A stretch of 5,129 bases of DNA from NCBI GenBank assembly GCA_030683195.1, contig JAUXQA010000488.1, positions 1 through 5,129 of the forward strand. Reading direction: 5' to 3'. The position numbers were made by a program, and so were the translations under genes. Origin of the DNA: Rhodoferax sp. (GTDB taxonomy: Bacteria > Pseudomonadota > Gammaproteobacteria > Burkholderiales > Burkholderiaceae_C). The notes under the pieces were generated by a model that was given only the letters and a program-made list of their open reading frames with translations, was not told the origin of the DNA and searched no databases. Shown here piece by piece: positions 1 to 4,764 of the stretch (positions are counted from its first letter, which is position 1; each line of letters begins with the position of its first letter).

Positions 1-357
1 CCAACGCCTGTTGTTGCAGCTCCATCAACAGTCCCCGCGACACCTGCTGCTGTTACGGCAGCGCCAGTGCCCTTGCCGACTGAGATCGTCACTGGCATGC
101 CTAAAGTCCAATCCTTTGTGCTGCCCTTGGGCGAGTTGGCCCAGGTCGCTGAAAGTTCCGGTTTGAGCTGGGTCAATTCTGATGCGAGCAAAATTGCAGC
201 GGTACAAGCCGGAATTGCAGCCGAGCCCAAGGTGGTTCACGTCCCCAGGGTGCGCCCTGCTGTGACAACGACACAAGAGGGGCCTCTGGTGTTGGTGGAA
301 ACCAAACGGGACTTGAAAGACCTAACGCTGCCTTTTGAAGAAAAAGGCGTTCAATAG
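1..357 (+). CDS. rne: RNase E (Rne/Rng family), C-terminal end only
   Basis: The reading frame is open from the first base and stops at TAG 355-357, giving the last 118 residues of a larger protein. Residues 1-30 are rich in Pro, Ala, Val and Thr, a low-complexity linker. A compact tail follows with SFVLPLGELAQVAESSGLSW, then VNSDASKIAAVQAGIAAEP, VHVPRVRP, and a final PLVLVETKRDL...LPFE segment. I recognise this tail as the conserved C-terminus of betaproteobacterial RNase E, the endonuclease that matures rRNA and tRNA and starts mRNA decay. The catalytic S1 and DNase-I-like domains would lie left of the window, so the assignment rests on the tail alone. In enterobacterial RNase E the C-terminal half scaffolds degradosome partners; this short tail does not resemble the E. 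coli scaffold, and its partner is unknown. The gene converges on the minus-strand GGDEF gene and ends 28 bp before a strong terminator. A GTG at 67 could be mistaken for a start but is internal. Confidence 0.82.
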   Translation, partial: PTPVVAAPSTVPATPAAVTAAPVPLPTEIVTGMPKVQSFVLPLGELAQVAESSGLSWVNSDASKIAAVQAGIAAEPKVVHVPRVRPAVTTTQEGPLVLVETKRDLKDLTLPFEEKGVQ

Positions 358-367
358 CTTGAGGAAG

Positions 368-383
368 AGGCCCGCAAGGGCCT
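368..383 (+). other. GCAA-tetraloop hairpin in the rne 3' UTR
   Basis: AGGCCC and GGGCCT form a perfect 6-bp GC-rich stem closed by the loop GCAA, a GNRA tetraloop when read on the plus strand. It starts 10 bp after the rne stop codon and ends 2 bp before the terminator's A-tract. No T-run follows it directly, so it is not a terminator by itself. It may stabilise the rne mRNA 3' end or act in tandem with the next stem. On the minus strand the loop reads TTGC and has no special stability. Confidence 0.6.
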
Positions 384-385
384 GT

Positions 386-414
386 AAAAAAGGGCAACTC
401 AGTTGCCCTTTTTT
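386..414. terminator. Bidirectional intrinsic terminator between rne and the GGDEF gene
   Basis: The element is an A6 tract, the stem GGGCAAC/GTTGCCC (392-398 with 402-408), a three-base TCA loop and a T6 tract. The A and T tracts also pair, so the full arms span 386-398 and 402-414. Because both strands carry a GC-rich stem followed by six Ts, it should terminate the plus-strand rne transcript and also the minus-strand transcript from hemY and the GGDEF gene, whose stop codon is 28 bp away. This fits its position between convergent genes. Confidence 0.93.
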
Positions 415-442
415 GTTGACGTCTCAAGACAAGATCGGGTCT

Positions 443-1516
443 TCAGAACAAGTCAACACCACCCACTTTGGCGGCTGTTCCAAAAAAACCCCGGCGAACC
501 AAACCCAGATGGCTGCACACTTTGTTGCGGCCGCTGCGCTGGGCAAAATCAACCGCACGCTCAGTTTTCTCAAGCGCGCTGCTGGGAGAATCGTCGGCCA
601 TGACACTGGTGAATCCGCAGCTCACGGTGACCCGGCCAACCTGAGGGAAATTGAACTTCTCCACATTGGCGCGAAAACGCTCAAAAGCGGCTAGCACCAA
701 AGCCTCGTCAGGACAGTGCATCAAGACGCCAAAATGCTCACCTCCAAAGCGGTAAATCCGGTCATAGGTGCGAAAGGTATTGTTCATCACCCGCGCAACG
801 AGCAACAAGACTTCCTCGGCAATAAGATGCCCATGCTTGTCATTAATGAGCGCAAAGTTGTCAATGATGGCTGAACCCAGCCAGTAATTGGCGGGCACAC
901 GGTGGCGCCGCTCATGGCTCATTCCAATGGGTTTGCCCGTCATTGGGGCTTCCCCTGTCAGGCCATCAAGCTCTTCCAGCACTGCGCTGTAAAAAGCATC
1001 GTCCAGTGATTTCCGGTTGAGTAAACCTGACAAGGCATCGCGGTCGCTGTACTCCAGCAAAGAATACATATTGCGATAAATGCGGCGCAATTGCTCAATA
1101 GTCTGCAGTTGATCCCGGCTCAAGGGTGAGTCCGAGTGAACCTCAATCACCCCTGCATCATCCTTGCGTGTGTCCGAAAACAGGGGAAGCATGCTGATCC
1201 GGGGGCCATCTTCGCCCGCCCAGGCAATTTCGACCGTCTCGCGTTGTTCAAGACATTTAAGCCGGTCACTTGCATCGCTCAGGCGCGGCAGAGTGGAAAA
1301 ATCTACGCGCAGGGGGTCCACCACCTTGCCGCCACCCCGGGCGTCCAGACGCGCGACGTCTAACCAGCGTTTTTCACCCTCTTCGGCCACCACGCGCGCA
1401 ATCACGATGCGTTGTATCGGCAGCAAATCAAGCAAGGCCTTGGACAAGGTGAGTTCCAGCAAATCCCGATCACGGTGATCGGTCAGCTTGACGATGTGTT
1501 CAATCAATGTGCTCAT
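443..1516 (-). CDS. GAF-like/GGDEF protein with a degenerate active site and an intact I-site
   Basis: The protein has 357 residues. Residues 1-150 look like a GAF-type sensor domain (alternating helix and strand, ending with a GVIEVHS strand and a long linker helix); this fold call is tentative. The GGDEF domain starts at DALSGLLNRKSL (160-171) and runs to GRN (329-331), with a 26-residue tail. By PleD alignment the guanine-binding Asn (N225), the GH pair (229-230) and the catalytic Glu (E260 of GGEHF, 258-262) remain. The first metal-binding Asp of the usual DxD is Ile217, the second motif Glu is His261, the guanine-contacting Asp is Glu234, and the phosphate-contacting Lys of AKxxGRN is Gln326. 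The inhibitory-site RxxD (RTYD, 249-252) is intact, five residues before GG. The protein is therefore probably a weak or inactive diguanylate cyclase, perhaps a c-di-GMP receptor. No signal peptide or membrane segment is visible. The ATG at 1516 has no good Shine-Dalgarno (GAGG lies 17 bases upstream); MSTLIEHIVKL is a plausible N-terminus. The gene lies 34 bp after hemY, so it may be the last operon gene or have its own promoter. Confidence 0.9.
   Translation of the reverse strand: MSTLIEHIVKLTDHRDRDLLELTLSKALLDLLPIQRIVIARVVAEEGEKRWLDVARLDARGGGKVVDPLRVDFSTLPRLSDASDRLKCLEQRETVEIAWAGEDGPRISMLPLFSDTRKDDAGVIEVHSDSPLSRDQLQTIEQLRRIYRNMYSLLEYSDRDALSGLLNRKSLDDAFYSAVLEELDGLTGEAPMTGKPIGMSHERRHRVPANYWLGSAIIDNFALINDKHGHLIAEEVLLLVARVMNNTFRTYDRIYRFGGEHFGVLMHCPDEALVLAAFERFRANVEKFNFPQVGRVTVSCGFTSVMADDSPSSALEKTERAVDFAQRSGRNKVCSHLGLVRRGFFGTAAKVGGVDLF
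1466..1482. repeat. 17-bp perfect inverted repeat in the 5' end of the GGDEF gene
   Basis: CCGATCAC and GTGATCGG flank a single central G. The repeat covers codons 12-17 of the GGDEF gene (DHRDRD), beginning 34 bases after its start codon. On DNA it has the shape of a dimeric repressor operator. On RNA it can fold to a 7-bp stem with a 3-base loop. No regulator for it is known from this window, and coding constraint could produce it by chance. Confidence 0.5.
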
Positions 1517-1525
1517 ATGGAATTA

Positions 1526-1554
1526 ATAATAGCCTCGATTGTTCAAATCGTCAC
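1526..1554 (-). promoter_or_regulatory. Possible sigma-70 promoter for the GGDEF gene
   Basis: On the minus strand GTGACG (1554-1549, 4 of 6 to TTGACA) is followed after 17 bases by TATTAT (1531-1526, 5 of 6 to TATAAT). The -35 box overlaps the last bases of hemY. A start about 7 bases after the -10 box would fall near 1518-1519, only 2-3 bases before the GGDEF ATG, giving a near-leaderless mRNA. That would agree with the missing Shine-Dalgarno. The match is modest and such boxes occur by chance in AT-rich gaps. Confidence 0.25.
1536..1550 (-). other. Small hairpin directly after the hemY stop codon
   Basis: CGATT and AATCG form a 5-bp inverted repeat around a 5-base loop, starting at the base after the hemY TGA. 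It is AT-rich and lacks a following T-run, so it is not a convincing terminator. It sits in the spacer of the possible GGDEF promoter and is one of three small inverted repeats at gene junctions in this operon. Confidence 0.3.
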
Positions 1555-2837
1555 GCCTTAAAAGCCAGCGCCGCGTTTCTCCAGGCCTGTGTTGCCGCCC
1601 CCATGTCACCCCGCTGCTCGGCCAATTCGGCCAGGGCAACGTGGGCGCTTCGCTCCAAGGCCGGATCTTGCAGCCTCGGCAACGACTGCTTGAGCAGTTG
1701 CTGCGCCTTGCCCCACAACTGTAAATGCTTGCAGGCAATACCTGCCAGGTATTGGAGGGCTGCATCGCCCGGGTTGGCCATTTGTGCCTTCTCGATCCGG
1801 GTCAACCAAGCGCTCTCGGGAGCACCGGATGCCGTCGCAAAACCACTCTCAAGCACCTGTATCAACTGAACACGTTGCGTCTCTGACAAGGTGGCAGGCT
1901 GCGCCACCATCCGGTCCCATAACGGCAACAGCCAGTCACGCGTGGCAGCCACATCGCCACCAAGCTTCAGCATTCTCCGTGTCGCCGCAATGACAACCTC
2001 CGGCATCTGCTTTTCTGCAGGATCAAGTTGACCCCACACGCCGTTCATCTGGTCTGGGTCGTGAGCACCCGCGATCAACTCCAGCGCGAGGCCTCGCAAC
2101 AAACCAGTAGCCGCCACTTCGGAAAACGCGCGGTGCTTGGCCAGCAGCCGGGCAGCTTCCAGGGCGGGCCGAATTTGGCGTGCCATGCGGGAAGCCTTGA
2201 GTCTCAAGCGCATGGCAATAGTCCGCCGGGATGCGCCTTGGGGAAGCTCGTCCAGCCACTGAAGTGCGGCTGATGCATCCCGGTCTTCCAACGACCAACG
2301 CGCCGCCCGCAACTGCACACCTTCACGAATGCCCAGCGCCTCTTGACGGGACGCCTGCTCAAGGGCCTGATCGAAGTGGACCGATCGCGCGGACTTGTCT
2401 TGCAGGGCCTGGGCGCTTTCAGCAGCAAGCAGGTGAGTCAACGCCCGCAACCGGGCCGAATAGACCAAAGTCTCGCCGCTGCGGCTCATGGCGGCCTCAC
2501 GCGCCAGCACCAACTCGGCGGCCTTTCTGGCCCTGATAAAACGCCCTGCTACCAGGTGCGCCAAAGCGTCCAGCAACGCCACATGCATGCCACGCTCCTG
2601 GTGCTGTAAACGCCAGGAGCGGGCATGGCCGGGCATGGCGAACAGGGCCGCCAGCGCACGCAAGGCCACGTGCATCGTGAAAAACAGCACAGTCAACAGC
2701 AGTACCACGAGGTTAAAAGACAAATCAACCCGGTAAGGCGGCCAAAAAACGGTGATCGTCCCCTGGTTGTTGCCTGCAAAAAGCGCAGCGGCAACGGCCA
2801 TGCTGAATAACGCCAGAAACCACAGAGCAACCCTCAT
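1551..2837 (-). CDS. hemY: HemY, membrane-anchored TPR protein of the haem biosynthesis cluster
   Basis: The product has 428 residues, close to the roughly 400 usual for proteobacterial HemY. The N-terminus has two hydrophobic segments, about 3-21 and 42-65, joined by a short loop containing GTITVFWPPYRVDLS; this is the HemY N-terminal domain hallmark. A long, Ala- and Leu-rich alpha-helical region follows, with TPR-like helix pairs at about 90-245 and 341-425 (for example ALQYLAGIACKHLQLWGKAQ). This HemY is not the protoporphyrinogen oxidase of Bacillus that shares the name. Its biochemical role is unsettled; it is an inner-membrane protein that travels with hemCDX and is assumed to influence late tetrapyrrole synthesis, perhaps as a scaffold. 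The start ATG at 2837 lies 2 bp after the hemX stop and has a Shine-Dalgarno GGGAG six bases upstream, inside the end of hemX, which implies translational coupling. The stop is TGA at 1553-1551. Confidence 0.93.
   Translation of the reverse strand: MRVALWFLALFSMAVAAALFAGNNQGTITVFWPPYRVDLSFNLVVLLLTVLFFTMHVALRALAALFAMPGHARSWRLQHQERGMHVALLDALAHLVAGRFIRARKAAELVLAREAAMSRSGETLVYSARLRALTHLLAAESAQALQDKSARSVHFDQALEQASRQEALGIREGVQLRAARWSLEDRDASAALQWLDELPQGASRRTIAMRLRLKASRMARQIRPALEAARLLAKHRAFSEVAATGLLRGLALELIAGAHDPDQMNGVWGQLDPAEKQMPEVVIAATRRMLKLGGDVAATRDWLLPLWDRMVAQPATLSETQRVQLIQVLESGFATASGAPESAWLTRIEKAQMANPGDAALQYLAGIACKHLQLWGKAQQLLKQSLPRLQDPALERSAHVALAELAEQRGDMGAATQAWRNAALAFKA
2593..2621 (-). repeat. 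Strong inverted repeat (hairpin) inside hemY
   Basis: CGCTCCTGG (2593-2601) and CCAGGAGCG (2613-2621) are perfect 9-base arms. Two more positions pair inward (one by wobble), giving an 11-bp stem around a 7-base loop. It lies in hemY codons for about SWRLQHQERG (residues 73-82), just after the second membrane segment. No T-run follows, so termination is unlikely. It could slow ribosomes while the membrane anchor inserts, or be a chance result of GC-rich coding; this role is inference. Confidence 0.5.
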
Positions 2838-2839
2838 GG

Positions 2840-3898
2840 CTATCTCCCGGCGGCCGCGGTGGTGAGCGTGGCCAGGGTTTCATCCACACGGGGTAGCTGA
2901 AGCGCCTTCATCTGACTCTGCACCTGCTGCAACAGGGTGACTGCGGTTTGTGTCTTGCGCGAGTTCGCATCGAAATACTTGTTGAGTGCCAGGGACGCGG
3001 CCACCAGATCAGCGCGAGACGAGTCAATTTGGCGCGCCAGCAGGCCCAAACGCGCATTGAGCAGCTTGAGCTTGAGATTCTCGCGCAGGAAAAACGACTG
3101 CTCTGGCGATAACAGTGCCGCCTCAGGCTGCTCAATACGGCTGACACGCAACAGGCTTTTGGCCTCATCCCGCACCACTTGCAGACCTTGCAGCCACCAG
3201 GTCGGTGGAGTCTCAGTCGGCAGACGCTTGGGCGAGACCGTCGCAGCCACTGGCGCAACGGCGTTGGCCAGCACCAACTCGTCCGCCAGCCGCACCAACT
3301 CGTCCAGTTTGATCAACAGGCCCGGCGTATCGGCCACCGTCGAGGATTTGATGCGCTCAATGTCCCGGACCAGAGCGCGCTGAAGCGGTGAGAGCCGGGG
3401 TTGTGACGCCCGCACGACACGTTGTTCAGCGCTTTTGAGTGCGGCCAGCAAGGGCTCGACACTGCCGGTGAGTTGAGCCTGCTGCTGTGCCAGACGAATG
3501 GACGACTCGATGTCGACCACCAGATTTTCGTCGCGCGAGCGTGAAAGGCTTTGAATCAAGTCCTCCAACTGGCTGCGCTGCAAGGCCACCTCGCTGAGTC
3601 GGGCTTCAAACAAGGCCGATCGGGCGGATGATTCTTGAGACAGCTCGTTGGCCTGGCGGGCCAGCGTGCGAGCTTCCAGCGACTGGGCCGCTGTATCAGC
3701 GCTTTGGCGCGCCAACTGCTCCTGAATGCCGGAGAGTTTTTGCCACAAGAAGCTGCTCACCAGCAGCGCTGCCAGCGCCACGGCGGCCAATCCAAGAATG
3801 ACGGCACGGGGCAAGGTCACTGGCGAGGGACTGGCCCCCACCACCGGCGTGCCCACATCCGGGTTGCTAGGGGGGGGAGCGTTCGCGTCAGAATTCAT
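2840..3898 (-). CDS. hemX: HemX, single-pass membrane coiled-coil protein
   Basis: The protein has 352 residues. Residues 1-30 are a Pro/Ser-rich, presumably cytoplasmic tail; 31-53 form one membrane segment (AVILGLAAVALAALLVSSFLW). Residues 54-125 are rich in Gln, Leu, Ser, Ala and Arg with heptad-like spacing, a likely coiled coil. The distal region has the family features IRLAQQQAQLTG (134-145) and LRENLKLKLLNARLGLLARQ (271-290), then a YFD motif (308-310). This is the HemX family, often mislabelled uroporphyrin-III C-methyltransferase. It has no SAM-binding methyltransferase motifs, so that label would be wrong here. Its function is unproven; association with HemC, HemD and HemY at the membrane is inference. 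The ATG at 3898 is preceded by a weak GGAA only. An overlapping three-codon ORF (ATG-GAA-CGA-TGA, 3906-3895) shares bases with the start. Codons 8-10 contain an 8-C run. The gap to hemD is 41 bp and to hemY 2 bp. Confidence 0.92.
   Translation of the reverse strand: MNSDANAPPPSNPDVGTPVVGASPSPVTLPRAVILGLAAVALAALLVSSFLWQKLSGIQEQLARQSADTAAQSLEARTLARQANELSQESSARSALFEARLSEVALQRSQLEDLIQSLSRSRDENLVVDIESSIRLAQQQAQLTGSVEPLLAALKSAEQRVVRASQPRLSPLQRALVRDIERIKSSTVADTPGLLIKLDELVRLADELVLANAVAPVAATVSPKRLPTETPPTWWLQGLQVVRDEAKSLLRVSRIEQPEAALLSPEQSFFLRENLKLKLLNARLGLLARQIDSSRADLVAASLALNKYFDANSRKTQTAVTLLQQVQSQMKALQLPRVDETLATLTTAAAGR
2844..2848 (-). promoter_or_regulatory. Shine-Dalgarno of hemY within the hemX 3' end
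   Basis: On the minus strand GGGAG is followed by six bases and then the hemY ATG. The hemX TAG stop (2842-2840) falls between the site and the start codon, so ribosomes ending hemX are already placed on the hemY start region. It is the only clear Shine-Dalgarno among the four internal gene starts of the cluster. Confidence 0.7.
3271..3305 (-). repeat. 14-bp direct repeat with a 21-bp period in hemX
   Basis: GCACCAACTCGTCC (plus-strand reading) occurs at 3271-3284 and again at 3292-3305, exactly 21 bp apart. It encodes a doubled seven-residue unit: DELV at residues 199-202 recurs at 206-209. The in-frame spacing suggests a small tandem duplication of a helical heptad, kept because it preserves the frame. 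It could also be a spot for replication slippage that gains or loses seven residues. Confidence 0.7.
3870..3877 (-). repeat. 8-C homopolymer at codons 8-10 of hemX
   Basis: The plus strand has eight consecutive Gs, read as eight Cs in hemX, encoding the Pro triplet (residues 8-10) of the N-terminal tail. A one-base slip here would shift the frame before the membrane segment and abolish HemX. Tracts of this length near a start codon are the classic form of contingency loci, though a single tract can also be neutral. It is also a likely place for sequencing error. Confidence 0.8.
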
Positions 3899-3925
3899 CG
3901 TTCCATTTTAAAGTGCCAAAGGCTG

Positions 3926-3941
3926 GACAAACGGGTTTGTC
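3926..3941 (-). other. Inverted repeat across the hemD stop codon, hemD/hemX junction
   Basis: GACAAAC and GTTTGTC are perfect 7-base arms separated by two bases; as RNA this is a 6-bp stem with a 4-base loop. The 5' arm on the minus strand begins inside the hemD TGA codon (3942-3940). No T-run follows, so it is not an intrinsic terminator. It could protect the hemCD message 3' end after processing, or tune expression between hemD and hemX. Confidence 0.45.
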
Positions 3942-4749
3942 ACTGTGTGACTTGCGCCATCCGTTGTAGTGAAGCCACCACGTCAGAAAACAAGGGCATT
4001 GATTCCTGCACCACGCCAAAGCCCGCAGACCTTGCCGCCTGGGCAATACGGGGGTGAGTGACCAGCGCGCGCGCACCACCCCAGCTCTGACTGGGGAGCG
4101 AAGCGGTCAAGTTGGCGATGGCCTCCGAACTGCTGAACAACCAGACGGAGCCATCGGCCGCTGCCGTTTGAGCCAAAGATGATTCATGGGCACCGAGGTC
4201 CGGTGCCAGCCGCTGGTAGGCCACAACAAAGTCAACAACTGCACCCTGTTCGGCCAGCCGCTGCGCCAGCCAATCGCGCCCCAAACCAGCGCTGCCTGCC
4301 GCGACCGAGGCACTGTCGCCCCCGCGCACAATCAACACTTGGTCACCGGAATGCACTTGCGGTGCCACCACGTGCCACAAGGCTTCAGAGTCAAACTGAC
4401 CGGCCTCTCTTGGCGGCATATCGATCTGCTGAGGGGCCACACCCCGCTGGATAAGCGCATCAGCCGTACCAGGCCCAGGCGCCCACGCTCTTGTTTTTAA
4501 AGGTATGAAGTCAATTAAATCGCCGGCTAGAGGCATTTTTTCTTTAAAAAAATAATCCACGGCGTTGCCACTGACAAACATCAAGCCAATATAGTCAGCC
4601 AGGTGCCGCCAGGCCCTGGCAAGGTCGGTGGTGTCGTGGGCCGGGCCAATGTGGATCAAGGGTAGCGCTACGGCATCCAGGCCGAGCGCGGACAAATCCA
4701 TAACCCACCGTTGCGCATCTCGCGCCGGGCGGGTCACGATCACCCGCAT
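3940..4749 (-). CDS. hemD: Uroporphyrinogen-III synthase
   Basis: The 269-residue product matches the family's usual length (about 250-270). It catalyses cyclisation of hydroxymethylbilane with inversion of ring D, forming uroporphyrinogen III in the cytosol. Sequence marks in order are the N-terminal MRVIVTRP strand, FVSGNAVDYFF (58-68), PGPGTADAL (91-99) , QFDSEAL (118-124), VLIVRGG (138-144), VWLFSSSEAI (202-211) and ALVTHPRIAQAAR (228-240). HemD is poorly conserved overall, and these short motifs plus the position after hemC decide the call. The ATG at 4749 fits the family N-terminus exactly and comes two bases after the hemC stop. No Shine-Dalgarno precedes it; the place is filled by a hairpin that includes the hemC stop, so translation is probably coupled to hemC. 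Codons for residues 65-87 are strikingly AT-rich and include the rare-type codons TTA, ATA, CTA and AGA. The stop is TGA at 3942-3940. Confidence 0.95.
   Translation of the reverse strand: MRVIVTRPARDAQRWVMDLSALGLDAVALPLIHIGPAHDTTDLARAWRHLADYIGLMFVSGNAVDYFFKEKMPLAGDLIDFIPLKTRAWAPGPGTADALIQRGVAPQQIDMPPREAGQFDSEALWHVVAPQVHSGDQVLIVRGGDSASVAAGSAGLGRDWLAQRLAEQGAVVDFVVAYQRLAPDLGAHESSLAQTAAADGSVWLFSSSEAIANLTASLPSQSWGGARALVTHPRIAQAARSAGFGVVQESMPLFSDVVASLQRMAQVTQ
4491..4557 (-). other. AT-rich, rare-codon patch inside hemD
   Basis: By hand count 19 of 67 bases are G or C (about 28%), while the flanking hemD sequence is visibly GC-rich. The patch has runs of seven and six: T7 at 4552-4546 and A6 at 4541-4536 on the coding strand. 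It encodes DYFFKEKMPLAGDLIDFIPLKT with codons such as TTT, AAA, CTA, TTA, ATT, ATA, ACA, and AGA just beyond. The frame is intact. It may reflect lysine/phenylalanine content, a recombination tract, or a translational slow point. Confidence 0.7.
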
Positions 4750-4764
4750 GGTCAGATGCTGACC
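4750..4764 (-). promoter_or_regulatory. Hairpin spanning the hemC stop and abutting the hemD start
   Basis: GGTCAG and CTGACC pair perfectly around the loop CAT (minus-strand reading). The 3' arm contains the hemC TGA (4754-4752) and its last base directly precedes the hemD ATG. The usual Shine-Dalgarno window of hemD is wholly within this stem and has no purine-rich motif. A ribosome reaching the hemC stop would open the stem and could restart two bases on. This is a plausible arrangement for strict stop-restart coupling of hemC and hemD, inferred from sequence only. Confidence 0.5.

Noticed and set aside
335..694. A 119-codon plus-strand ORF overlapping the rne end, the terminator and the GGDEF gene
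   Set aside because: It runs through a strong terminator stem and lies antisense to a well-supported gene. Its protein shows no family features, so it is a frame shadow.
1164..1478. A 104-codon plus-strand ORF antisense to the GGDEF gene
   Set aside because: Its composition is Ser/Arg-rich low complexity, typical of the complement of a GC-rich gene, with no motif and no Shine-Dalgarno.
2621..2639. Tandem GGGCATGGC copies at 2621 and 2631 in hemY
   Set aside because: Only two 9-base copies with a 10-bp period in GC-rich coding sequence, out of frame with each other; likely chance.
2850..2857. GCGGCCGC palindrome near the hemX end as a fourth junction hairpin
   Set aside because: It is a bare 8-bp palindrome without a loop in GC-rich Ala/Gly codons, and pairing does not extend outward.
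2840..3898. Annotation of hemX as uroporphyrin-III C-methyltransferase
   Set aside because: The sequence is a membrane anchor plus a coiled coil and lacks methyltransferase motifs. The label comes from historical misannotation of the family.
3895..3906. Three-codon upstream ORF ATG-GAA-CGA-TGA overlapping the hemX start
   Set aside because: It could be a reinitiation leader, but it has no Shine-Dalgarno and ORFs this short are frequent by chance; kept only as a remark under hemX.
3903..3920. TGGCAC on the minus strand upstream of hemX as a sigma-54 -24 element
   Set aside because: At the required spacing the -12 element should give a GC pair, but the sequence reads AATGG there.
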